Below, in pieces: positions 33,701 to 48,515 of a DNA stretch of 64,000 nt. Both the position numbers and the translations under genes were made by a program. Origin of the DNA: Maniola hyperantus (lineage: Eukaryota; Arthropoda; Insecta; Lepidoptera; Nymphalidae); NCBI RefSeq assembly GCF_902806685.2, contig NC_048560.1, positions 2,706,492-2,770,491 on the forward strand, given 5' to 3'. Position 1 is the stretch's first letter. Every line of letters begins with the position of its first letter. The notes under the pieces are model-generated. The model saw only the letters and a program-made list of their open reading frames with translations. It searched no databases and was not told where the DNA came from.

Positions 33701-36700
33701 CGAATTTCCATGGATTTAATGTCCATATGTATGTTAAGCCTGAAACACACACGTGATGTGTCCGGCACGCATCCAACGCGCTTTTAAATTAATTTCAGTA
33801 CATTCAAAAAGCACTTTTCGTTTCTCCAAACAAACCAATTCGAACTACTATGGTGAAATACGACTGAGTGAAATCGGAACCACGATGGAATGAAAACCAT
33901 ATCATCATCATCATCAACCGATAGACGTCCACGCTGGACATAGGTCTCTTGTAGGGACTTCCACACGCCACGGTCTTGCGCCGCCTGAATCCAGCGGCTC
34001 CCCGCGACTCGTCTGATGTCGTCCGTCCACATAGTAGGGGTCTTCCAACGCTGCGTCTTCCGGTGCGAGGTCGCCATTCCAGCACCTTGAGATCCCAACG
34101 TCTTTCGGTTTTACGAACTATGTGCCCTGCCCATTGCCACTTCAGCATCGCAATCCGTTGAGATATGTCGGCTTTAGTTCTCCTACGGATCTCCTCATTT
34201 CTGATTTGATCACGTAGAGAAACTCCAAGCATAGCTCTCTCCATCGCCCGCTGAGTGACTCTGAGCTTTCTTATGAGGCCCATAGGCCCTGATCTGACTG
34301 ACGCTAGCGGCTTTATAGCTTTGCTGGTAGGGTGGTAACTAGCCACAGCCGTACCCAGACCAGACCAGAGAATTTTAACTAAAACTACTCTAGTATTCCT
34401 ACGGATCTCCTCATTTCTGATTTGATCACGTAGAGAAACTCCAAGCATAACTCTCTCCATCACCCGCTGAGTAACTCAAAATTAATAAAACAAAAATGCC
34501 GGAACTATGAACGTAACTACAAATAGATACTTACATTATGGGTGAAATACACATGTGTGTGCCACGGGTTCGCCCGCACCATGCAGTCTAAGTACACATC
34601 CGATCCTTCCACAACTTTGTCCGCGTCCAAGTTGGCTCCCAACTCCAACTTCACTACTGGCAAATCTGTGAAATAACAAACTGATTGAAAGTTTGGTACG
34701 GGGCGAAAATACAGATAGAAGGCATTATAAAGTCAAGATGTCGAGAGCTTTAAGTACCTACTATTTCGCATAAAGTATTTGTAATTGGGTATTTTCCTGC
34801 TTTTGAATTTGATAAATATTATTACTATATTATAACTATTTTTGTTATTTGATCAATTTAATTAGTTTTTTTCAGTTTACGTCATTATTTTTATCCTAGT
34901 TTATAGTAAAGTAATAAAAAAATTGGAGTCACATACCCAATTCAAAAAGACTGGTTTTTTTTAACATTCATCAATATCGACTTCATAATTTTACATCAAT
35001 GATACCCGTTATGTAAAGAAAATCACTGATATTTTCTTAACCACAATTATTCAAAACAAAATGCATAATCCATAATATCCATACTTCCATACTAATATTA
35101 TAAATGTGATAGTGTGTCTGTCTGTCTGTCTGCTAGCTTTTCACGGCCAGAGTTAGCTTATATCCCGGGGAAGGACATAGGCTTTATCCCGGAAAATTAA
35201 AGAATTTCCACGGAAATTTTAAAATTTTTAATTTTTAGTATCTAATATAATTTGTATTATGATAAACATTGCTAAGAAAGGATTTTTGAAAATTCAACCC
35301 CTAAGGGGGTAAAATGGGAGTTTGAAGCAAACTTACGTTGTATCTCCAGCTTCCACCCGTCTTCGTGTGTAGAATGAGAGAGCGTAGGCTGCACTGCCCT
35401 GCATGACAACACCCTGCCAGCATCTTCTATAGAGGGCACCAGGGTCAGGATACTGCTAGTCACGTTGCCATCCGATGACGTCTGTCCAAAAAAACCGGTC
35501 AAGTGGATTACGGAATCGCGCACGAAGGGTTCCTTACCATTCGTACAAGAAATCTCAAACTACAATAGGGTCTTCGACTGTAGTAATAAAATGTCGTTTT
35601 TGTATAGCAGTAGTTTAATGGGTTAGAATTCATTATTAAAGAGAATACTTTAAAAAATAATGATTTTTACTTATTATAATAAAATAATTAACGTCACGCT
35701 GCGCGCTGTACAAGGCGTAAACGACAAATATTTTTAAATTTTTAGGGTTCCGTACCTCAAAAGGAAAAACGAAACCCTTATAGGATCACTTTGTTGTCTG
35801 TTTGTCTGTCTATCTGTCAAGAAACCTACAGGGTACTTCCCGTTGACCTAGAATCATGAAATTTGGCAGGTAGGTAGATCTTATAGCTGACATTTGGGGA
35901 AAAATCTGAAAACCGTGAAAATAGGGTTAGATCACACAAAAAAAATTGTGGTCATGAACTAATAATTAGTATTTTCAACTTTCGAAGTGAGTGACTATAT
36001 CAAGTGGAGTATCATATGAAAGGTCTTCACCTGTACATTCTAAAAAAGATATTTATTTATTTTTATGCATCATAGTTTTTGAATTATCGTGCAAAATGTC
36101 GAAAAAATAGGACTGTAGTACGGAACCCTCATTGCGCGAGCCGGACTCGCACTTGGCCGCGTGTCACAATGTCAGCTATAAGATCTACCTACCTGCCAAA
36201 TTTCATGATTCTAGGTCAACGGGAAGTACCCTGTAGGTTTCTTGACAGACAGACAACAAAGTGATCCTATAAGGGTTCAGTTTTTCCTTTTGAAGTACGG
36301 AACCCTACAAACACTTAATTTTATTACTACAGTCCAAGACATATTAATTTAAGTTTCAGCGCTACTACAAATATATGTATGTAACGTTTATGACTCAGAA
36401 CTAGAAATGCATTTACCATAATAACCAAAGTTTACATGGTAACGTTTTTGAGTAACAATCGCCAAGCAAATTAGTCCATAAACGAATGTACCTACATAGA
36501 AATTTGTTCTCATATCAATTGCCAATTAAATAATGCATGTAGGGTATCGCTGACCTTTCTACTATTGTCAATAGTTTATCTGTTATAGATATCGGTGATT
36601 TTAATCTTGAAATGAATCACGATACAGATCGGGTTCTCTTAATGATCGCAAACGAACAATACTATTGATTTGATCACAATGGATTAGTCATTAAAGGAAT

Positions 36701-39700
36701 TGCAAATGGTAGGCATAGGAACATGTTAGAAAGCGGATACCTACTTGATCTCAAAATCGTGACTATGGAACGAATTTAAATGAGCAGAACCATAGGAAGA
36801 TTCAAGATTACTTTAATCAATGAGGAAAGTCCCTTACGAACTGTGAATTTATACTAAAAAAAATTATGTACATTGTACATACATTAAAAAAAACCAGCCA
36901 AGTGCGAGTCAGGCTCGCACACTGAGGGTTCCGTACTACACTCGTTTTTTATCGACATTTTGCACGATAATATAAAAACTATGATGCATAAAAATAAATA
37001 AAAAATCTGTTTTAGAATGGGCAGGTAAAACCCTTTCATATGATACCCCACTTGATATAGTTATCTTACTTCGAATATTGAAAATACTAATTATTATTTC
37101 ATGACCACAATTTAATTTTTTTTGTGTGGTCTAACCCTAAATTCACGGTTTTTAGATTTTTCCCCTAAAGCCAGCTATAGGACCCACTTACCTGCCAAAT
37201 TTCATGATTCTAGGTCAACGGGAAGTACCCTGTAGGTTTCTTGACAGACAGACAGACAGACAGACAGACAACAAAGTGATCAAGGTTTTTCCTTTTGAGG
37301 TACGGAACCCTAAAAATTGAAAAAAATTGTCGTTTTCGGATTGTGACGTCATTAATCACCTTGCGTACAGCGTGACGTTCATGTTAAAAATAAATAAAAG
37401 TCATGTTTTTTTTAAAATCATTTTCTTTAATAATGAATTCTAGCCCCATAAACTACCGCTATACAATAAATCTCGTCATTTTATTAGTGCAAGACCCTAT
37501 TGCAGTGGACGAATCGGCTTTGCGATCGTAGCACCTACGATACCCGAATCTTCTTCTTCTTCTAAATATAGTATAAAAAGATTGACTGACTGACTGATCT
37601 ATCAACGCACAGCTCAAACTACTGGACGGATTGGGCTGAAATTTGGCATGCAGATAGCTATTATAACGTAGGCATTCGCCAAGAAAGGATTTTTGAAAAT
37701 TCAACCCCTAAGGGGGTGAAATAGGGGTTTAAAATTTGTGTAGTCCACGCGGATGGAGTCGCGAGCATGAGCTAGTGACTAATAAAATAATTAAAGTTTG
37801 TTCTGCCGAGTTCTATAGACTTATCTGTAGGCTGTCCATTTATATTCGGGATTTACAGCCGTACTCAGAGTCGCGTAATCGTTACTTAAGTTTAGTTAAA
37901 ACGAGACAGAACTATATTTATCACATAAATCTGTCTCGTTTTAACTCAATCTTAAGTAACGATTAGCGATTCTGTGTTAGTCACTTACAGTTTCTCTGAT
38001 AGTCTTCAGCCGGGTACCGCCTTTCCACCAAGAAATGTTGGGTTTGGGACGCGCGCCAACTGCTTGGCACACCAGCTCTGTACTCTGTCCTGCTACCAGG
38101 GGTCGCTTGCCACCCAACAGTCGCACCCAGAGTGGTCGAACTGTGGACAAGGGGTTAGTTTAATAAGGTTGAACCGAGGAGTAAAATAGTCTGCGGGTTG
38201 AACTGTCGTGAGTAGTATAGTTTATGAGAATAACAATTAAAAAAAACCGGTCAAGTGCGAGTCAAACTAGCACACGCAGGGTTCCGTTTCATCGTACAAG
38301 AAATAACACTTTTATTTTATTTCAATTTTCGTGGCGACCATTTTGAAATTTTTAGTATAAATGTGCGCATAATATAATAAATGTGAAAGTGTGTTTGTTT
38401 GTTGGTTTATTGGTTTGTTGGTTTGTCCTTGAATCACGTTGCAACGGAGCAACAGATCTTTTGCATGGGTATAGTTTAAGACCTGGAGAGTGGCATAGGC
38501 TACTATTTATCCCGGAAAATCAAAGGTTTCTCGCGGGATTTTTTAAAGCCTAAGTATATTCACACGTACAAAATACATACATAGATACTTATACGAACTC
38601 TGTTAAAATTTCTGAACTCAACAAAAAATTTATTTTGAACATAAAGTTTTAAAGAAAATAATAATAATATAATAACAAGGCCTTTATTATCAAGCCTACG
38701 GGACTCAGGGTGAGATCTATAGAGCGCACTCTGTCTTAGCTTAGACTTAAGACAGAGTTAAAACGAGACAGATCTATGTCTCTCACATAAATCTGTTTCG
38801 TTTTAACTCAATCTTAAGTCTGGGCAAAGTGAAAGTGCGCTCTATAGATCTCAGCCTAAGGCCTATCAACTTTTTAAATCTATTCCGGCATTTTGTTAAA
38901 TAGGTCATTTAAAATGTCGACACAAACAAAAGAAGGAAATTCCAGTGTATCATTAATTAAAAATAACAGCTGACATCTGAATGCCCTACATTCTTGTGTT
39001 CTAAATAAAATTAAACTTAAAAAAACAAGCAAAGAACAGAAAACATTTTAGAAATGCAACGAGAAATTCTTTGCATTTTGCAAAGTAGGTAAACATTTAA
39101 TACATAGTTTTTCTTGGTAGTGCCTTCGATTTAGACCACTTCTGTTTAGCTTTTTTTAATTCCGTGAGAACTCTTTAATATAATTCTCTAAATAAAAGTA
39201 AAGTAAAAAAAAAACAAACAAGGAACAGAAAACATTTTAGAAATGGAACAAAAAATCCTTTCCATTTTGCTAGGTATATACCTATTTACCTAGTACAATA
39301 GTTTTTCTCGTGTCTTCGATTTTCGACCACTTCGATTTAAGGCCTTACACTAAAGCTTGTTAAACTACATGTTTGTAAAGATATTAAAGATTTTATTTAT
39401 TTATTTATTTAGAATTTAGATTTTCTTTCAATGCGGCGAGAACTCTTTAATTATCCGGGATAAAAAGGATCCTATGCCTGTCCCCAGAATGCAAGCTATC
39501 TCTGTGCAAAATAGACGATGCTTGCGACTTCGCTGACTCGTCTTTTTGCGTAAAAAATCAGCCTGACTGCTCACCGTGGAAACAGCCAGTATTCTTGGCA
39601 CCATTCTACACGGGCATGATTAGTACAGTAATAAATTTGTATATATGTACAAGTTTTACTGCAACTTTTTAATTAAAAAACAACTAAACACTGAATTTGT

Positions 39701-42700
39701 ACTCGGCTTTAATCACGTGTTTAGTTGACGTTAGCCCGACTAGTTTCGAACCGGGGTCCGAATCCGGGGTCAACAACAGGCTGTGCGGGCTGCGGCGCGC
39801 AATCTTAGCCGCGACGCGTGCGCGAACTGACTCCCTTTGAAAAAGAACCCCGGATGGGCTCGAAACTAGTCGGGCTAAAGTCGACTAAACACGTGAGTAA
39901 AGCCGGATGAGAGATATTATATACTAGCGACCCGCCCCGGCTTCGCATGGGTGCAATGTAGATACTCCGACATCTTGTTCAAATATCGTCATATTTCATC
40001 AAATTAACACAAAACAATATTAAACTAAGTATATATATATAAACCTTCCTCTTGAATCACTCTATCTATTGGTGAAATCCAATCCAATCCATCAGCCTGT
40101 TTGCGTCCACTGCTGGACATAGGCCTTTCCAAGAGCACGCCACCAAACACGGTCCTCAGCCTTCCTCATCCACCCGCTCCCCACCACCTTACCGTAATCG
40201 GGAAAAGCAGGGCTGCCGGGAACTGGGGGCCTTTGTCTGTTGGCGCTGCTCATTAGAAGTAATGCCCATACTGACCACGCTGGGCAGGCGGGGTGGTCAG
40301 CGCAGGGCTGTAGGCCATTTCGCACCAGTGACGCTGCTGCCCGTCTCTGGTCTGTGTTATTTAAAGTCAAGCCATTTGGAATGGTTATCCCGCCATTCTT
40401 CGGTCGTCATATCTCGTTCGCTGATTCGCAGGGGGCACCGCGTGCAGGTGAGGTTGACATTTGGGGTGTTAAGATGTTAGTGCACCCCCTTACCCCCCTA
40501 TTACTATTGGTGAAAACCGCATTAAAATCCGTTGCGTAGTTTAAAAGATCTACGCGTTCATACATACAGACAGCGGGAAGCGACTTTATTTTATACTATG
40601 TAGAGATAATGGAAATCACTCACGATAGTTTAAACGCTAAAGACTGAATTTTATATTAACTGCATTATCGGCTACAAATCAGCAAAGTTCGCTCCGTTTC
40701 CCGTAAATCCGTTTTGTAATGACCACACAAAGAACTCACAGATGCGTATTGTCATTTTCAATTACAATGCAACCGCATGGAATCCTGAAAGCTTAATTAA
40801 CTCGAAAGTGTGTTGCAGTAAATACGGTACTGATTTTTTATTTTCTTTCGAGTTTTTTTTTTATTAGCTTTCGAGATTTATGAATTCCTTTCTGAGACCG
40901 GTTTGTGAAGATCTGTATTATTATTTAGTACACAATTTTTTTTATTTTTTTTAATGAAAATCACTACCCCTATTATAAATGCGAAAGAGTGTTTGCTTGT
41001 TGGTTTGTCCTTCAATCACATCTCAACTGCGCATCGGATCGACATTATTTTTTGCATGAGTATAGTTAAAGACCTGGAGAGTGACATATATGTTACGTTT
41101 ATCCCGGAAAATCAAAGAATTCCCACAGGATTTTAAAAACCTAAATCCACGCGTTCGAAGTCGCGGGTATCAGCTAGTGCTGGTATAAAAGTATAATATC
41201 AAAACCGTCTGGAACATTCGTTCATATTTCATTCAGCTGTAAAGGCGCTTTCACACACATCATCGAGCTGTCAATTACAAAGTTTGGATTAACATCTCGC
41301 GGGATGTAAATGGGCCTATTATATGCGTACTACGGCAGCTTCCAAGGCTTTCGAGATTTATGAATTCTGAATGATCTGTATTAATATTCTTTAGTAAATA
41401 CACAATTTAATTTTTTTTAGAGTTCAAATTTTCAAAATATTCACAGAATGTGTATTTCTATTGCCGCTTAACAACAAAATATAAAAATTTCAAAATGCCC
41501 GCCATGAAAATTAAAAAGTGTTTTTTCTTGTTTCGCGCGCGAGCCCGATTAGCACTTGGCCGATTTTTAATTTTTTATTCTGCTAAGTACCAATTTTCTG
41601 AAAACTACTGGGCCCATTTTGATTCAATTTTCTATACAAAAGCAAGTTTTTGGAAAAATTATGAAATTACTTACGGTTGACATCAATGGTGAGATTTTCT
41701 GAGAGCGGCATGATGGAGGGGTCAGTCACTGCCTGTTAAAAAAATAAATTAAATTATTTTATTGAAAAAAAAATAAGATCAAAAATCACAATACCCGTCG
41801 TGGTTGAAGGACAAACCAACAAACAGACATACTTTCGCATTTATAATATGAGTAATGATTAATGGCTAATATTACTTTGGCTCAAATTATAACATGGTTA
41901 AACATATCACCTGGCAAGTAATCTCAGTGCCATAGTCACTTCGCTGTAGTGTGAATGACAGAGCAGCGCGAGCCTCCGAATTAGCCAGCAACGCGTGTGA
42001 CTTCCACCAAGACACGCGGGCGACTGGACGACCTGTACACAAAGAAAAACAACTTTCTTACATGAGGGTAGTTAGAAAAAATCATTGTATTGTAGTGTAG
42101 AAAAATAATTGTAATTGAAGGCATTTATAACGCCCATGCTAATGCAATTAATATCAGGCAATAAGTTTTTAAATATCATCATCATTATCATCATCAACAA
42201 CAACCCATCACCGGCTCACTACTGAGCAGGGGCTCTAACCTCTCAGAATGAGAAGGGTTTAGGCCATTGTTCACCACGCTGGCCAAGCGCAGATTGGGAG
42301 ATTTCACAGACCTTTGACAACGTCGTAGAGAACTCTCAGGCAAGCTTCTTGATATTTTTCTTCAACCTCAAAGCAAGTGATATAACTGAAAAGTTAGAGG
42401 TGCGTGCCCATGATCGAACCTCGGACCCCGCAACTAGGAGGCCGATGTAGTCTTAACCATTAGGCTATCACTGCTAAGTAGCGCGTAGTAGCGCTTTGAT
42501 ACCTACTGAAAAATATCGTGCTTTAGATGCGTTCTTCTAAATGTGTGTACTGTCGTTGACCTTTACAACTAGATGTCGCTGTACTCCACTGAAATGCGCT
42601 AGCGTTTGTATGTTATGTGACTATATATAGTTTGAACCTGGTTAATTATTTTTTGATGGTTACATTAAGTAATAGTTGATGACTATATAAAAATTTTATC

Positions 42701-45700
42701 TTGAAAAGGCTACAACTAGTCGACATTGTAGCCTAATAATCCACACTAATTTTAAAATTGCACTTAATAATTTATGTAACATCTTTCTTATACTTACAAT
42801 TACGCAATAAATGAATTATTATTATACTTATTTGAGAAGTATTTAAAACAAAAGGTTAACCGTTAAGGGTTTTGACAAACGACTAAATTAAGTGGACGAG
42901 GGTTTCAATTTAAAACAATGAAAACATACTCAATAGGGATGTTGCCTATGTCAAAAATAAATTATTATTTCTTTGTGATTATTACACAGGGGGGGTTATC
43001 CAAAATACAAAGTCAAAGTCAAAGTCAAATGATTTATTCAAAATAGGTAATTAATAACTCTTTTTGATGGTCAGATGTTGGATTTCTAAGATATAGTGGT
43101 GATAATTATTACGCAAACTTAAAACTAAAGCTACGAGGGTTCCCAACGCGCCCAGGTCTGAGAAGAGCCCACATTAAACACATTTACATGCATACATTAA
43201 AGCACGTCCTCCTCTGTTAGTTTTAAGTTAGACTATCGACCCGCCCCCGGCTTCGCACGGGTATCACTGATCATAGCCGGATGAGTTTGACCGAATTGAA
43301 CTTACTACATGGCCTAGGGCGGCCAAGACTGCAAATACGCCACTGTGTAGTACTTACAACTACTTACTTACTTACTCATAAGAATAAGTGCAGTATATGA
43401 ACCAGGGGACGGGAATAAGTTCATAGGAAAAGTTCCAAGTCCTCGCAGCGAGGGCATTAAAGTCAATCTAACTTGCATCGTCGTGAGGTGAAACTTCCCT
43501 TTAATCTTATGGCGCTATGAACTTATAAATAACCTGTGAATTAACTTTGCTTTAACTAACTTTACTCCAAACAAATTAACCACAACGTGTTCATAATGTT
43601 CTTGGAACTCGATTTGAGTGTGTTTTGATCATCAACAGTTGGGTCAATTTATAAGTCCCGCAAATTGCTAATGCGCGTGGCCGCCATTTAAGTGACGTCA
43701 GCACTAGACTAAAGTTTCGAGATGATGGTATATTTTACTTAAATATACGTCAATGACGTCAAAATGACGTCATTTCGATTAATGAGACCTGTGGCCCTAC
43801 CGCGGTTGTTTGACAGCTACAATGTCACGATCGCAATCATCTCTGATTGGTTAATGCTCGCTCACTATTGGCCACAATGCATTGTTGCTCATTGTTGCAA
43901 CAAGAATCGCACAAATTCAGCCAATCAGAACAATTGAGATTGTAATAATGATTGATGCAGGTTTTAGACAATCGCCCTACAGGTTCCACCGCAATAACAA
44001 TTTGCGGGACTTATACGACAGACGATAAAATACTAGTTTACCTTTATCAGTTTAAGTTTAGTATGCGACAGGTTGAGATGGCAATCGGGGTATGAGGCAC
44101 CCGCACGTCACCCGCACCGGGTTAGCGCGGGGGCTCTGCAGGTGTACGGGGCGTTCCCTCCCCGATTACCATCTCGACTATACCCTACAGACCTTTTTAC
44201 CTCTCGTATCATTTAACCCACATTTAGAACCCACCGCGTTCCCGGTTAATTGGGAAACAATTCAAACCCGAAGTGTGCTTGACAAGGCTCCCCTACCGGT
44301 TTCCCCCGCCCCTAACTGAACAATTACCCCGAATGAATTGGACTCAGGCATTGTCTACCCGTTTTCAACCCCTATCAAAGTCGAACTTTTGTTTGGTTGT
44401 TTTAGAAAAAAGGCCAATTCACAATTCACAGCCTCTTTTCGGGTTTTGTAGGACCTCTCTGGCATATTGGTTGAGAGCTGGTTCTTGTTCTTTTTAGGGT
44501 TCCGTACCTACCTAAAAGAAAAAAGGTACCCCTATAGGATCACTTTGTTGTCAGACTGTCTGACGTGTCTGTCAAGAAAATCTATAGGGTACTTCCCGTT
44601 GACCTAGAATCATGAAGTTTGGTAGGTAGGTAGGTTTTATAGCACAAGTAAAGGAATAAAAGCCTCGATAGCTCAACGGTTAAAGGAGCGGACTGAAAAA
44701 AGAAAGGTAGCCGGTTCGAATCCCACCCGTTGCACTATTGTCGTACCTACTCCTAGCACAAGCTTTACGCTTAATTTGAGGCGAAAGGGGGAATATTAGT
44801 CAGCAATTAACTTGGCTAATATTCTTTTAAAAAAAAACTGAAACCGCAAATTTGTGGTTACAGCACAAAAAATATTAAAATGTTGAACAAATAATTAGTA
44901 TCTATTTTAAACATTCAAAGTAAGATAATATACCAAGTGGGGTATCATATGAAAGGGAATTCCAAAACAAACTTTAATTTATGTTTATGCATAATAGTTT
45001 TTGATTAATCGTGCAAAATATCGAAATAATGCGACTGTAGTACGGAACCCTCGGTGCGCGAGTCAGACTCGACTTGACCGGTTTTTTAAAAAGGTTAAAT
45101 AAATTCCATTTTGATTCGATTCACGATTGTAATATTTTACAGATATCGTGTCATCATCATCGACCCATCGCCGGTGCACTACTGAGTACAGGTATACTCT
45201 CAGAATGCGAAGGGTTTGGCCATAGTCTACTACGTTGGCCGAGTGCGGATTGACAGACTTCACACGCCTTTGAGAAGATTATGGAGAAATCTCAGGTTTT
45301 CTCGCGATATTTTTCTTCACCATTAAATCAAGTGATATTAAATGATCGAAACGCATTTGCGCTGCGCTGCGTGACGCGACGCGACGCGGCAGCACCCTGC
45401 TCTGCTGCTGCCAAATTACCAACTTATATATAACTATAGCTGATGCCCGCGCCTTCGTCCGCGAGGAACTGGGTTTTCAAAAATCCCGCGGGAACTCTTT
45501 GATTTTCCGGTATAAAAGTAGCCTATGTCACTCTCCAGGTCTTTATCTATACCGATGCAAAAAATCACGTCAATCCGTTGTACCGTTGCGACGTGATTGA
45601 AGGACAAACCAACAAACAAACACACTTTCACATTTATAATAAGGGTACTGATATGTACTTGCCGCGCCGCGTCGCGTCGCGCAGCGTAGCTCAAGAGACA

Positions 45701-48472
45701 TTGAGGCTAATTCCGGTGTACACAATCCCTAAACTAAACCAAAATGACACGTCTAAATCTATTGCTATCCCTTTCATAATGTTGCTTGCGGAAAAGGATA
45801 GCACTACATTTAGACCTGTTAATTTAGTTTAGTTTAGAGATTGTGTATAAGAGAATCGGTCCAATTGCTTTAAAACGCACACAACTCCGAATTTTCGATT
45901 AGGATTAAAGAAAGGCCTTACCTCCAACAGCCACACAAGTCAGGTTGACTTCAGTTCCTTCATCATAAGGCCCGAGAACTCCTCCTTTGATCTCGTCGCC
46001 CTCTTGGTTCAGGATAATCAGCCGCTCTGGAGGTACTGTGAAAGAATAACGGCTTTAAGTAAATAGGTGAAGTATGTATCTTCATAACGTCAAAGCATTA
46101 GTTACACAAGTGCTGCACCAAATAGGGCATGCATATAAGTTTTTTTTTATTCTGATATTTTTTTTGGGATCTTTTAATCATTATAATATGACTTTGTCAG
46201 ATCGATAATAACCTTATCATATAAATCTTTCTATCTTATCTTAATACACTATTGGATGGTCTGACAAGTACACTGTAAATTTCAAGTTTAGTTTTAGGGC
46301 TAAGATTTTACTCTTACGATTCTAATTTTACGATTGACGCCGACCCGACCAACGACTGTTTGCCAAAGATTTGCCGAATGTTCGCCAGTGGAGCCACACC
46401 ATAAGTAAAAAAAACCGGCCAAGTGCGAGTCTGGCTCGCGCAATGAGGGTGCCGTACTACATTCGTATTTTTTCGTCATTTTGCACGATAATTTAAAAAC
46501 TATGATGCATAAAAATAAATAAAAATCTGTTTTAGAGTGTACAGGTGAAGACCTTTCATATGATACCCCACTTGATATAGTCACTCACTTCGAAAGTTGA
46601 AAATACTAATTATTAGTTCATGACCACAATTTAATTTTTTTTGTGTGATCTAACCCTAAATTCACGGTTTTCAGATTTTTCCCCAAATGTCAGCTATAAG
46701 ATCTACCTACTTGCCAAATTTCATGATTCTAGGTCAACGGGAAGTACCCTGTAGGTTTCTTGACAGACAGACAGACAACAAAGTGATCCTATAAGGGTTC
46801 CGTTTTTCCTTTTGAGGTACGGAACCCTAATTAGCTATTTAATTCAAAGTAACTTCAGTGATTCAGGCTGTCTGTCTGTCAATTAAGAAATTGTTTTATA
46901 ACTTTTAATTTTAAGTTAGTAAGGTTTATTTAAGTTTTTATGTTTTAATTTAATATTTTTTGAGTAATTTTAATTTAGATTTAAGTTTATTTAATAGAAT
47001 TGTCCGTATTAAAATTTAAAACATATATATTTACATAACTAGGTAGGTATATGTTTACATTTCGAGGTTGTAATAACTTTCTCAAACTAATCTGCGTGGG
47101 TGACATGGAAAGTTTTTAGAAGTTCCACCAAGAGATATGTTATTTAAATTCTATTTTAGGGCGACAGCTTGCATGCGGAATCCAACGAGCAACTCATCTC
47201 AAGGAGAAGATTTTGTCTCTCCCTCGTCCCATTAGGGTTGCCAACCGTATTCAATACCAGAAGTAGTGAATATTATATCACGATACGACCTACACGAAAA
47301 TAATAACAATATTTTTTGTCAGACCGTACATAAAAACCCAGGCTTATTTCAAAATTATAAACATCGGTTGATTGAGGAATACTTATGGAACAATTATTAG
47401 CAAATAATTGCCGTCGGATGAGTAAGGAATACAAATCGGTTGAATTAAGAAAAAAAAATGCTTGGGATGAGACGTCATAGGATGAAAACGGCACAACCCC
47501 TAAAATAGAGTATTGTACTCTATATCATGTAGGCGTACTCTATAATCTATAACACTACTAGTACTAGAGTATGCTAAAAAACTCTTTTTTACCCAATGTT
47601 TACTATACTAGTGCCAGTCATGTAATATTAAGTAAAACCCATTATCATAATTCATAACCAAAAAAGTCGACTATTTACTGTTAATATGTTTGTGTCCCCA
47701 ATTTGGACGTTTCTAAGGGGGTGAAATAGGGGTTTGAAATTTGTGTAGTCCACGCGGACGAAGTCGCGAGCATTATTTTTGATGGGTTCTGTTCTTTTGC
47801 TAAAAAAGCAATTTGTAAGCGTAACAATATCTCTGGAATCAATTAGGACATCCAATTGGCTCTCCGAAATGGATTCTTGCTTCGAGATGAAATTAAATAT
47901 GAATATAAGACCACTGCGCTCACCACTGTGCCAGCGAGGTTGTCCAAAAACGTTGTATAAGTCAACTCCCCCATCTTTGACAGAGTATTATTAGGGTTCC
48001 GTACCTCAAAAGGAAAAACGGAACCCTTATAGGATCACTTTATTGTCTGTCTGTCGGTCTGTTAAGAAACCTACAGGGTACTTCCCGTTGACCTGGAATC
48101 ATAAAATTTGGCATGTAGGTAGATTTTATAGCAGACATTCGGGGAAAAATCTGAAAAGCGTGAATTTGTGGTTACATCACACAAAAAAAAAAATTGTGGT
48201 CATGAACTAATAATTAGTGTTTTCAACTAGTAAGATAACTATTTATCAAAAGGGGTATCATATGAAAGGGCTTTACCTGTGCATTCTAAAACAGATTTTT
48301 ATTTATTTTTATGCATCATAGTTTTTGAGTTATCATGCAAAATGTAGAAAAAAATACGACTGAATTACGGAACCCTCGTCGCGCGAGCCTGACGCGCACT
48401 TGGCCGGTTTTTTTGATGGGTTCTGTTTTTAACCGACTTCAAAAAAAGGAGGAGGTTCTCAATTCGTCGGAA

Positions 48473-48515
<43 letters not shown>

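Noticed and set aside
33804..34463. 219-codon open frame on the minus strand as a host gene
   Set aside because: Its residues are the known tail of an insect LINE polyprotein, duplicated in part and ending in (GAT)n.
44650..44735. Possible tRNA gene (A and B box)
   Set aside because: The anticodon arm region is an A-rich stretch with no stem, and a non-tRNA body follows; it lies inside another repeat. Best read as a SINE head.
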